Below are positions 56,988-64,000 of a DNA stretch of 64,000 bases, one piece after another. The stretch is from CAZBDU01 sp964490725. GTDB lineage: Bacteria > Spirochaetota > Spirochaetia > SZUA-6 > DRHE01. The stretch spans positions 62,001 through 126,000 of the forward strand of contig CAZBDU010000001.1 in the NCBI GenBank assembly GCA_964490725.1, written 5' to 3'. Position numbers and translations under genes: made by a program. Under the pieces are notes generated by a model. That model was given only the letters and a program-made list of their open reading frames with translations. It did no database searches and was not told where the DNA came from. Each line of letters begins with the position of its first letter. Position 1 is the stretch's first letter.

Positions 56988-57542
56988 ATGAGGAAGCTGA
57001 TCCAGCAGTACGCGAAGGACCTGACCGCGGGCCGGCTGGCCTCCGGATACGAGCACTCCTACAGGGTCTATCACCTGGGACGGCAGATCGGGGACGGGTT
57101 GGAGTTCGACGACGAGGTCCTTCACGCCGCCTGTTTCCTGCACGACATCGAGATGAGCTCGAATCATCCCGCGGGCTCTGCCGAGAAGGCGCGGGCGATC
57201 CTGGAGGAGACCGGATTCGAGGCCGGCAAGGTGGAGCTGGTCTGCCAGGCCATCCTGCACCACATGCCCGGCTCGGAGAAGGACTCCGAGTCCCTGGAGA
57301 CCAGGCTGCTGCACGACGCGAATCTCCTGGACACCCTGGGCGCGGTTGGGTTCGCCCGCCTGGCCATCGCCTCCTTTCTGTGGCTGCACTACAAGACCAT
57401 GGCGGAGGTGCGGGAGCTGGTGGAGCGCTGGCTGGCGCACGCCGAGCGCTTCTACTTTCCCCGCAGCCGCGAGCTGGCCGCCGAGAAGGTGCGCTTCACC
57501 CGGGCGGCCGTCGCCGCGCTGGCCGCCGAGACCGTGCCCTGA
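56988..57542 (+). CDS. HD-domain phosphohydrolase
   Basis: Protein of 184 residues of the small HD family (YedJ-like). Metal-binding residues include His in YEHSYRVYHL, His-Asp in CFLHDIEMS, His in AILHHMPG and Asp in LHDANLLDTLG. It is a cytoplasmic hydrolase of an unknown phosphate or nucleotide substrate. The ATG at 56988 is seven bases after the -10 hexamer. It is divergent from the diguanylate cyclase, so a signalling link is possible but unproven. Confidence 0.85.
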   Translation: MRKLIQQYAKDLTAGRLASGYEHSYRVYHLGRQIGDGLEFDDEVLHAACFLHDIEMSSNHPAGSAEKARAILEETGFEAGKVELVCQAILHHMPGSEKDSESLETRLLHDANLLDTLGAVGFARLAIASFLWLHYKTMAEVRELVERWLAHAERFYFPRSRELAAEKVRFTRAAVAALAAETVP

Positions 57543-57651
57543 GGCTTCCGGCTCTCCCGGCTGCTGATGGAGGGCCGGGGGGCAGGGGCGGCTTCCCGCA
57601 GCCCCCTGCGGCCTGCGCAGCGCGCCCGACGGGCCTCCCCGGGCGCGTGGC

Positions 57652-57680
57652 TTTTCAAGATCATCCCTTTTCTGTAAGCT
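57652..57680 (+). promoter_or_regulatory. pheS promoter
   Basis: TTTTCA (57652-57657), a 17-base spacer and TAAGCT (57675-57680), ending nine bases before the pheS ATG. The -10 is a weak match. Confidence 0.5.
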
Positions 57681-57689
57681 TCTGGCGGT

Positions 57690-59234
57690 ATGGACGTTGA
57701 GAAGACCGTAAGAGCGCTGCATCCGCTGGAGATCAAGCTGCTCCTGGGCGCCGGGACGGAGGAGCGCATCAGTGCGGCCCGGGTGCAGGAGAAGCTGGGC
57801 TACAAGCTGGGTCAGGCCAACCAGGCCCTGTCGTGGCTCACCGGGAAGGGCTTGATCGCCGAGAAGGAGCGACGGCGGCGCATCGAGTATACCCTCACGG
57901 AGCTGGGCAGGGACTACCGCGACAACGGAACGCCGGAGGAGCGCATCTACCGCCTGGTGCGGGAGGAGCCGCTGCCGCTTCCCGAGATCGCCCGCCGCCT
58001 GGGCCTGGAAAACAGGGAGGTGGGCTCCGCCTACGGAAGCCTCTCCAGGGCGGGGCTGCTGGAGATGGACCCGGAGAAGCGCGTCGTGCCGCGCCGGCAG
58101 AGGGACACGGAAGCGCTGGACCGGCTGCGTAGCCTTCTGGGGCGCTTCAGCGACGGCGCGGTCCTCTCCGAAGAGGAGCTGGGCGCCGGCCAGGCGGAGC
58201 TGGCTTCCTCGCTGGCCCGCAAGCGCGGAGCGGCCAAGGGGGTGCTGCGCGCCCAGGAGCGGGAGGAGGTGGACTACCAGCTCACCCGGGAGGGGACGCG
58301 GGTTGCGGCGGCTCTGCGGGAGCAGGGGGTGACCGGCGAGGAGGTGGGCCTCATCACCCCGGAGCTTCTCAAGAGCGGCGGGTGGCGGGACGCCAGCTTC
58401 CGCGCCTACAACATCAAGGTCCCGCCGCAGCGGGTCCTGATCGGGCGCAGGAACCCCTACGTGGAGTTCCTGGAGCAGCTGAAGAACAAGCTGGTCTCCC
58501 TGGGCTTCCAGGAGTACGACGGGCCGCTGCTGGAGACGGAGTTCTGGAACTCTGATGCCCTGTTCATGCCCCAGTTCCACTCCGCCCGGGACATCCACGA
58601 CGTGTACTACGTGGAGGAGCCCACCCACGCCCGGGAGATCGAGCAGCCCTACCTGGACCAGGTGGCCGCCGCGCACGAGAGTGGATGGGAAACCGGGAGC
58701 CTGGGCTGGCGCTACCCCTTCGACCGGGACTTCACCCGCCGCATGATCCTGCGCAGCCACGGCACGGTGCTCTCCGCCCGCACGCTGCCCCGGGCCACCG
58801 TGCCGGGCAAGTATTTCGGGGTGGTGCGCTGCTTCCGCTACGACAAGGTGGACGCCACGCATCTGGCCGACTTCTACCAGACCGAGGGGATCGTTCTCGG
58901 AGAGGAGGTCAACCTCAAGACGCTGCTGGGCCTGCTGAAGATGTTCGCCGTGGAGGTCGCGGGAGCGCGGGAGTTCAAGTTCGTGCCCGGCTACTTCCCC
59001 TTCACCGAGCCCTCGGTGGAGGCCCACATCCGTCATCCGGAGCTGGGCTGGTTCGAGCTGGGCGGCTCGGGGATCTTCCGGCCCGAGGTGACCCGCCCGC
59101 TGGGCATCGACGTGCCGGTGCTGGCCTGGGGTCTGGGCATCGACCGGATGGCCCTGGTGGCCCTGGGACTGAACGACCTGCGCGACCTGTTCACCGCGGA
59201 CGTGGAGCAGGTGCGCCTCAGGCGGAGGAGATAG
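57690..59234 (+). CDS. pheS: Phenylalanyl-tRNA synthetase alpha subunit, archaeal type
   Basis: PheS of 514 residues, far longer than the bacterial form (about 330-350) and with the winged-helix N-terminal domains (about 1-200) of archaeal and eukaryotic cytosolic PheRS. The class II core (about 240-510) has FWNSDALFMPQFHSARDIHD, CFRYDKVDATHLADFYQTEG and the C-terminal GLGIDRMAL motif 3. Spirochaetes are known to carry archaeal-type PheRS through ancient transfer, which supports the host assignment. Followed three bases later by pheT. Confidence 0.95.
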   Translation: MDVEKTVRALHPLEIKLLLGAGTEERISAARVQEKLGYKLGQANQALSWLTGKGLIAEKERRRRIEYTLTELGRDYRDNGTPEERIYRLVREEPLPLPEIARRLGLENREVGSAYGSLSRAGLLEMDPEKRVVPRRQRDTEALDRLRSLLGRFSDGAVLSEEELGAGQAELASSLARKRGAAKGVLRAQEREEVDYQLTREGTRVAAALREQGVTGEEVGLITPELLKSGGWRDASFRAYNIKVPPQRVLIGRRNPYVEFLEQLKNKLVSLGFQEYDGPLLETEFWNSDALFMPQFHSARDIHDVYYVEEPTHAREIEQPYLDQVAAAHESGWETGSLGWRYPFDRDFTRRMILRSHGTVLSARTLPRATVPGKYFGVVRCFRYDKVDATHLADFYQTEGIVLGEEVNLKTLLGLLKMFAVEVAGAREFKFVPGYFPFTEPSVEAHIRHPELGWFELGGSGIFRPEVTRPLGIDVPVLAWGLGIDRMALVALGLNDLRDLFTADVEQVRLRRRR

Positions 59235-59237
59235 AGG

Positions 59238-60959
59238 ATGCCCAAGATCGAGGTCAACGACCACCTGCTGTTCACCATCCTGGGCCGGCGTTTCGCCCCG
59301 GAGGAGCTCGCCGACCTCTTGAGCCTGGCCAAGGCGGAGATCGACGACTGGGAGGAGGAGGAGCACCTGATCAAGGTGGAGCTGAACGACACCAACCGCC
59401 CCGACCTGTGGTCCACCTTCGGCCTGGCGCGGCAGCTGCGGGTGTGGCTGGAGGGGGAGATCCCCGACTACTCCTTCCTCGCTGCTCCCGGACCCGGCGC
59501 CGGGACGGGCGAGCGCGTGGTGGAGGTGGACGAGCGCCTGTCCGGCATCCGGCCCTGCATCGCCGCCTTCCTGGCCGAAGGCAGGCCGGTGGACGAGCCG
59601 CTGCTGAAGGACCTGATCCAGAGCCAGGAGAAGCTGTGCTGGAACTTCGGGCGCAAGCGCAGCTCCATCGCCATGGGCGTCTACCGGGCCGACCTGATGC
59701 GCTTCCCCGTCCGCTACCGGGCTGCCGACCCGGACGGCACCTCTTTCGTGCCTCTGGAGGGGACCCGGGAGCTGACCCTGCGGCAGATCCTCACGGAGCA
59801 CCCCAAGGGGGTGGAGTTCGGCTGGATTGTGAAGGATTTTCCCCTTTTCCCCTACCTGGAGGACGCCGCCGGGCAGCCTTTGAGCTTTCCGCCGGTGATC
59901 AACAGCGACCGCCTGGGGGCGGTGAAGGTGGGAGACGCCAGCCACTTCGTGGAGCTCACGGGCACCGACATGGACACGCTTCTTCTGGCCTGCTCGATCG
60001 TGGCCTGCGACATGGCCGACGCGGGCTACACCATCCGGCAGGTCAGGGTGGCCTACCCCTACGACACTCCCTACGGCCGCACCATGGACACCCCGTTCTA
60101 CTTCCAGAAGCCCATCACCCTGGAGCTCTCCGATGCCCGCCGGCTCCTGGGAGAGGCCCTGCCCGCGGAGGAGGCCGAGAGGTGCGTGCGGCGCATGGGC
60201 GTGCCCGCCGCGGTTTCAGGGGACTCCCTGACGGTGACCCCCCCGCCGTACCGCAACGATTTCCTGCACTCCGTGGACGTGATCGAGGAGATCATGATCG
60301 GCCGCGGCATGGCCAGCTTCGAGCCGGTGTGGCCGGAGGATTTCACCGTCGGGCGGCTGGGCGGCATGGAGCAGTTCAGCCGGCGCGTGCGCGACACCAT
60401 GGTGGGGCTGGGCTACCAGGAGATGATCTACAACTATCTGGGCTCGCGCCGGGACTTCACGGAGCGGATGAACCTGGAAGGGCGGGACCTGATTCGCATC
60501 GCCAACCCCATGACGGAGAACTACGAGGTCCTGCGCAACTCCGCGCTGCCCAACCTGCTGGCCTCCGAGTCGGTGTCCGCCCACGCCGCCTTCCCGCATC
60601 GGATCTTCGAGATCGGGAAAGTGGCCCGCCGGGAGCCCCGGGCCAACTACGGCGCGCGCACCCTCACCACGCTGGCGGCCCTGGTCTCCGACCGTGAGGC
60701 CGGGTTCAACGACATCAGCTCCCACCTGCAGGCGCTCTTCTACTACCTCTCGCGGGAGCTGGTTCTGGAGGAGGTGGAAGACCCGCGCTTCGTCCCGGGG
60801 CGGGCGGCGCGGATCCTCTTCGACGGCGTGCCGGCGGGCCTGCTCGGGGAGGTCCACCCGGCGGTCCTGGCCAACTGGGGGATCCAGATGCCCTGTGCGG
60901 CCGCGGAGGTGGATCTGGACGCCATCGCGCAAGCCGCCCTTCTGGAGACCGAGTTCTAG
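59238..60959 (+). CDS. pheT: Phenylalanyl-tRNA synthetase beta subunit, archaeal type
   Basis: PheT of 573 residues, shorter than the bacterial type (about 800) and lacking its tRNA-binding EMAP and anticodon-binding domains, as in archaeal and eukaryotic PheRS. Recognisable segments are LNDTNRPDLWSTFGLARQLR, the B3/B4 editing region (GVYRADLMRFPVRY), PPYRNDFLHSVDVIEEI and MIYNYLGSRRDF. It forms the heterotetramer with PheS. Hairpins rich in GC (60963-61001) follow its stop, without a T-run. Confidence 0.95.
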   Translation: MPKIEVNDHLLFTILGRRFAPEELADLLSLAKAEIDDWEEEEHLIKVELNDTNRPDLWSTFGLARQLRVWLEGEIPDYSFLAAPGPGAGTGERVVEVDERLSGIRPCIAAFLAEGRPVDEPLLKDLIQSQEKLCWNFGRKRSSIAMGVYRADLMRFPVRYRAADPDGTSFVPLEGTRELTLRQILTEHPKGVEFGWIVKDFPLFPYLEDAAGQPLSFPPVINSDRLGAVKVGDASHFVELTGTDMDTLLLACSIVACDMADAGYTIRQVRVAYPYDTPYGRTMDTPFYFQKPITLELSDARRLLGEALPAEEAERCVRRMGVPAAVSGDSLTVTPPPYRNDFLHSVDVIEEIMIGRGMASFEPVWPEDFTVGRLGGMEQFSRRVRDTMVGLGYQEMIYNYLGSRRDFTERMNLEGRDLIRIANPMTENYEVLRNSALPNLLASESVSAHAAFPHRIFEIGKVARREPRANYGARTLTTLAALVSDREAGFNDISSHLQALFYYLSRELVLEEVEDPRFVPGRAARILFDGVPAGLLGEVHPAVLANWGIQMPCAAAEVDLDAIAQAALLETEF

Positions 60960-61013
60960 GCACGCCCCTTCGGGGCAGGCGCCGGGGCCGGGCCCCGGCG
61001 GGAGGAGGTTCTG

Positions 61014-61502
61014 ATGCAGGCGAGGATCGAGGTGGTGCCGCTGCAGTGGGAGCAGGGGTGCAACATCGTGGTGGGCCAGGCGCATTTCATCAAGACCGCC
61101 GAAGACCTGGCGGAGATCGTGGCCGGCTCCGCACCGGGGGCCCGCTACGGGCTGGCCTTCTGTGAGGCCTCCGGTCCCTGCCTGATCCGCACCGAGGGCA
61201 ACGAGGCCGCGCTGGTGGAGCAGGCCGTCCAGTGCGCCAGGGCGGTGGCGGCGGGGCACACCTTCTACCTGGTCCTGAAAGACTGCTTCCCCATCAACGT
61301 CCTGAACGCCATCAAATGCTGCCAGGAGGTGGCCCGCATCTTCTGCGCCACCGCCAACCCGCTGCAGGTCCTGGTGGCCCGCACCGAGCAGGGCGGCGCG
61401 GTGGTGGGGGTGGTGGACGGCTCCGCTCCCAAGGGGGTGGAGGGAGAGGCGGACAGGAACGAGCGCCGCCAGATGCTGCGGCGCTTCGGCTACAAGCTCT
61501 GA
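61014..61502 (+). CDS. Adenosine-specific kinase family protein (DUF355)
   Basis: Protein of 162 residues of the DUF355/adenosine-specific kinase family. Features include GQAHFIKTAEDLAE, GLAFCEASGPCLIR, KDCFPINVLNAIK, CATANPLQVLVA and a C-terminal RRQMLRRFGYK. The family name comes from a structural study of an archaeal member; activity in bacteria is not well established. It follows pheT with a good GGAGGAGG ribosome site. Confidence 0.85.
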   Translation: MQARIEVVPLQWEQGCNIVVGQAHFIKTAEDLAEIVAGSAPGARYGLAFCEASGPCLIRTEGNEAALVEQAVQCARAVAAGHTFYLVLKDCFPINVLNAIKCCQEVARIFCATANPLQVLVARTEQGGAVVGVVDGSAPKGVEGEADRNERRQMLRRFGYKL

Positions 61503-61533
61503 AGGACCCTCCCCCCACCCGGCGGGCCTCCCC

Positions 61534-62190
61534 CTACCGCGTGCGGCCTACACCCACCCGGGGACAGTCCTCCAGGATGGGACACCGGGAGCAGCGGGGG
61601 GAGAGGGGCGTGCAGACCCGCCGGCCGAACGCCACCAGCAGGGTGTTGATCCCGATCCAGTAGCGGCGGGGGAGCGCTTCCCGCAGCGCCGCCTCGGTGC
61701 GCTCCGGCGTGGCGGTCCGCACCCAGCCCAGCCGGTTGGCGATCCTGTGGACGTGGGTGTCCACGCAGATGCCCTCCAGGCCGAACCCCAGGGTCCTCAC
61801 CAGGTTGGCGGTCTTGCGGCCCACCCCGGGCAGGGCGACCAGCTCCTCCAGGGAGCTCGGCACCCGCCCCGCGTGGCCGTCGAGCAGCCGGCCCGCCAGG
61901 GCGCGCAGGTGCGCGGCCTTGGTGCGATAGAAGCCCGCCGGGTAGATCAGCCCGGCGATTTCCGCCTCCTGCAACGCGGCCAGGGCCTCGGGGTTGGGAG
62001 CCCGGGCCAGCAGGCGGAGGCTTGCCTCCTCGGTGACTTCGTCTTTCGTGCGGGCCGAGATTACGGTGGAGACCAGGACGCGAAAGGGGTCCCGTCGCTC
62101 CCGGGCCATGCGGGTGACCCAGGGCGCCTCGCGCTCGAGGAACGCCTCCAGCGCCGGGATGATCCGTCCCCAGGGGACAGGGCCCTGCAT
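61534..62190 (-). CDS. nth: Endonuclease III (DNA glycosylase/AP lyase)
   Basis: Base-excision repair enzyme of 218 residues. The HhH motif LPGVGRKTANLV carries the catalytic Lys, and the Asp is in VDTHVHRIANRLGW. The C-terminal [4Fe-4S] cluster has Cys spaced 6-2-5 (CTPLSPRCSRCPILEDC). It removes oxidised pyrimidines. It lies 31 bases after carD in the same direction and is probably cotranscribed. Confidence 0.93.
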   Translation of the reverse strand: MQGPVPWGRIIPALEAFLEREAPWVTRMARERRDPFRVLVSTVISARTKDEVTEEASLRLLARAPNPEALAALQEAEIAGLIYPAGFYRTKAAHLRALAGRLLDGHAGRVPSSLEELVALPGVGRKTANLVRTLGFGLEGICVDTHVHRIANRLGWVRTATPERTEAALREALPRRYWIGINTLLVAFGRRVCTPLSPRCSRCPILEDCPRVGVGRTR

Positions 62191-62221
62191 CAGCGCCCTA
62201 CCCGCGGCGCCTCCGGGGCGT

Positions 62222-62734
62222 TCAATTTACCTCCAGCTTGCTGAAAACCAGGGCCTCGACCTCGTCCTTCTTCTTCTGCAGGGCGGAGGAAATCTCATCG
62301 ACCAGGAGCTTGAGGGCGTTGTCGTAGAGCTTGCGCTCCAGGATGGGCAGCTCCTTGACCTTGCTCCTGTGGTAGAGGGTCCGCACCACCGTGGCGATGT
62401 CCGTGACGCTGCCCTTCTTGAGCAGGTCCAGATTCATCTGGTAGCGCATCTTCCAGTCCGTCGGCACCGGCTCGTACTCCTCCGAGATGAGCCTGAGGGC
62501 CTTGTTGGCTTCCCGCTTGTCGACGATCGGCCTGATGCCGAGCTGGTCCGCCTTGTCCACGGGAACCATCACTGTCATGTCGGACACTTCCAGATAGATG
62601 ATGTAGTAGAGCAGCTTCGTGTCGCGGAAGGCCCGCTCCTCGATCGAGGTGACCGAGCCCACTCCCTGGAGGGGGTACACGACTTCCTGGCCCTCTTTGT
62701 AGCGAAGCTTCTGCTTTTTGACGGATTTGCTCAT
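62222..62734 (-). CDS. CarD/CdnL-family transcriptional regulator
   Basis: Protein of 170 residues. The N-terminal CarD/TRCF RNA-polymerase-interacting domain (about 10-65) has YKEGQEVVYPLQGVGSVTSI. The helical C-terminal domain binds promoter DNA just upstream of the -10 region in known CarD proteins (here LRLISEEYEPVPTDWKMRY onward). CarD stabilises open complexes and controls rRNA and stress genes. The ATG at 62734 is eight bases after TATACT (62743-62748), so its own message should be leaderless. Confidence 0.9.
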   Translation of the reverse strand: MSKSVKKQKLRYKEGQEVVYPLQGVGSVTSIEERAFRDTKLLYYIIYLEVSDMTVMVPVDKADQLGIRPIVDKREANKALRLISEEYEPVPTDWKMRYQMNLDLLKKGSVTDIATVVRTLYHRSKVKELPILERKLYDNALKLLVDEISSALQKKKDEVEALVFSKLEVN

Positions 62735-62742
62735 ACGGTTTG

Positions 62743-62772
62743 AGTATAACGAGAATCGGGGCGGGGAGTCAA
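62743..62772 (-). promoter_or_regulatory. carD promoter
   Basis: Minus strand TTGACT (62772-62767), an 18-base spacer and TATACT (62748-62743). Confidence 0.7.
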
Positions 62773-62867
62773 AGGGCGCCCCATCGGCCGGGTCCTCCCG
62801 ACCCGCCGGCGGCCGCGGCCTGCCCTTCTGGAAACGCCGCAACGATCCGGTGTAGACTCCCGGCAGC

Positions 62868-63665
62868 ATGAGAGCCCGCAGGATCCTGGCCATGGCCGCC
62901 TTCCCGGCGCTGCTCGCGCTGGTGGTCCTCGTGGGAGTGCTGCTGCGCCGGCAGCTGGTGGAGATCTTCGCCTCCCCCGAGGCTCTCAGGCGCTGGATCC
63001 TGCATTCCGGCGTGGTGGCCCCGCTGGTCTTCGTTGCCGTGCAGGCATTCCAGGTGGTGATCTTCTTCATCCCCGGGGAGATCCCCCAGGTGGCCGGCGG
63101 CTACCTCTTCGGGCTTCTGCGGGGCTCCCTTCTCTCCCTGGCGGGGATTCTCCTGGGCTCCTCGCTGAGCTTCGGCATGGCCAGGCTTCTGGGCGTGCCC
63201 TTCGTCAACGCTCTCTTCGACCGCGACAAGGTGGAGCGGGTTCGTTCCATCGTGGAGTCCTCCCGGGGCAGGATCACCTTCTTCCTGTTCTTTCTCATTC
63301 CGGGGATCCCCAAGGACATTCTCTGCTACGCCGGAGGGCTCACCACCCTGAGCCTGCCGGCGTTTCTGCTCCTGTCCACCCTGGGGCGCATCCCCGGCAT
63401 CGTGGGCAGCGCCCTGATGGGCAACGCCGCAGCGGACCGGCGCTGGATCCTGGCGGGTTCGGTCTTCTTCGTGGCCGCGGCTCTCTTCCTCATCGGGTTC
63501 CTGCTGCGGGGGCGGATCCAGCAGCTCCTGGAGCGGATCTCCGGTCCCGCAGCGCGCCGCCGGGCAGCGAAGCGCAGCCGCCGGGCAGGCGGAGAAGCCG
63601 GGGCCGGGGGGCGGCGCGCCGGTGAGGACCCTCCGGATGAAGGCAGGCCCGCCCCGCCGGGCTAG
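62868..63665 (+). CDS. TVP38/DedA-type (VTT domain) membrane protein
   Basis: Integral membrane protein of 265 residues with a VTT/SNARE-associated domain. The N-terminal helix (ILAMAAFPALLALVVLVGVL) is followed by FIPGEIPQVAGGYLFGLLRG with the conserved Pro-Gly re-entrant segment. Then come SLAGILLGSSLSFGMARLLG and FFLIPGIPKDILCYAGGLT. The C-terminal tail is Arg-rich and cytoplasmic. Relatives act as lipid scramblases or transporters. The ATG is nine bases after TAGACT (62853-62858). Its stop shares the palindromic CTAG with the convergent next gene. Confidence 0.87.
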   Translation: MRARRILAMAAFPALLALVVLVGVLLRRQLVEIFASPEALRRWILHSGVVAPLVFVAVQAFQVVIFFIPGEIPQVAGGYLFGLLRGSLLSLAGILLGSSLSFGMARLLGVPFVNALFDRDKVERVRSIVESSRGRITFFLFFLIPGIPKDILCYAGGLTTLSLPAFLLLSTLGRIPGIVGSALMGNAAADRRWILAGSVFFVAAALFLIGFLLRGRIQQLLERISGPAARRRAAKRSRRAGGEAGAGGRRAGEDPPDEGRPAPPG

Positions 63666-64000
63666 GGGCCTCCGCCCCGGCGGGGCAGCGAGGCCACTCC
63701 CGGCGGAATGCGGGGCACCCTGAAGCCGAGATACTTGAAGGGGTGCACGTTCAACACGTTGGGGAACCACCCTTCCACCCGTTCCAGATCGATCAGGTTG
63801 AATGCCGGCGTGTGGCTGATGGGCAGCACCACCGCGCCGTGGAGCAGGATGGTCTCCGCTTCTCCCAGGAGCTTGTAGCGCTTTTCGCCGTCCTCGCTGA
63901 GGGAGCTGTCCACCAGCCGGTCGAACTCCGGGTCCGAGAAGTGGGCGTCGTTCAGGTTCGCCCCGGTGGTCCACATCTGCAGGAAGGTCAGGGGGTCGGC
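63662..64000 (-). CDS. Peptide ABC transporter substrate-binding protein (partial, 5' part off window)
   Basis: The last 112 codons of a family 5 extracellular solute-binding protein (OppA/DppA type) enter from the right edge. The segment PLTFLQMWTTGANLND and the following SDPEFDRLVDSSL, GEAETILLHGAVVLPISH and VHPFKYLGF match the C-terminal lobe. Only this fragment is visible, so the peptide or other substrate cannot be named. The stop overlaps that of the membrane protein gene. Confidence 0.85.
   Translation of the reverse strand, partial: ADPLTFLQMWTTGANLNDAHFSDPEFDRLVDSSLSEDGEKRYKLLGEAETILLHGAVVLPISHTPAFNLIDLERVEGWFPNVLNVHPFKYLGFRVPRIPPGVASLPRRGGGP

Noticed and set aside
60963..61001. Rho-independent terminator after pheT
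   Set aside because: There are strong GC hairpins but no T-run, and the next gene follows in the same direction with a ribosome site directly after, so read-through is likely.

Overview
This 64 kb window is high-GC, densely coding chromosome that contains the replication origin. Several features point to a diderm bacterium, most likely a spirochaete (Spirochaetota). YidC has the large extracytoplasmic domain of diderm bacteria. The phenylalanyl-tRNA synthetase subunits (57690-60959) are of the archaeal type, as known in spirochaetes. There is also an archaeal-type aspartyl-tRNA synthetase, a CarD-family RNA polymerase regulator and a metallo-beta-lactamase protein with two cyclic-nucleotide domains. 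The assignment is inferred from gene content; no 16S rRNA gene is present.

Layout. At 1-5.6 kb are an Lhr-type helicase (cut by the left edge) and an amidohydrolase. At 5.6-20 kb is the origin region. The leftward genes are jag, yidC, yidD, rnpA, rpmH, dciA-like, recF, dnaN and dnaA; the rightward genes are gyrB, gyrA, parA and parB. The divergence point at 13.3-13.7 kb is an AT-rich, DnaA-box-bearing intergenic region (putative oriC), and a perfect parS lies between gyrA and parA. At 19.8-23 kb is a tRNA array (four serine isoacceptors plus one arginine) followed by SRP RNA, dnaX, ybaB and recR. At 23-30.1 kb are a trehalase-like glycosidase and a tRNA-dependent amidation operon: gatC, gatA, a gatB fused to an asparaginase-like domain, and archaeal-type aspS. 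At 30-41 kb are a decayed lipoprotein gene, a GH114-like lipoprotein, leuS-pepP-yjbQ, the MBL/cNMP protein and a cobalamin adenosyltransferase/ABC transporter operon. At 41.3-47.6 kb is a glycine cleavage operon with an Lrp-type regulator, in which gcvT is fused to a serine hydroxymethyltransferase. At 47.6-64 kb is a mixed set: a phosphotransacylase, a ThiS-like carrier, a glycolipid glycosyltransferase, a HAD phosphatase, a three-part DAHP synthase/prephenate dehydratase/ACT fusion, a lytic transglycosylase, a GAF-GGDEF protein, an HD protein, pheS-pheT, endonuclease III, carD, a TVP38-like membrane protein, and the end of a peptide-binding protein.

Three points stand out. (1) Two long fusions bring together successive or cooperating activities: GatB with an asparaginase-like domain whose nucleophile threonine is replaced by alanine, and GcvT with GlyA. 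(2) About eleven genes have a -10 hexamer only 6-9 nt before the start codon, so many transcripts should be leaderless. (3) Translation genes with archaeal affinities (aspS, pheST, perhaps the SHMT domain) recur. No mobile element, prophage or CRISPR array was found. The only gene-free stretch over 300 bases is the putative oriC.
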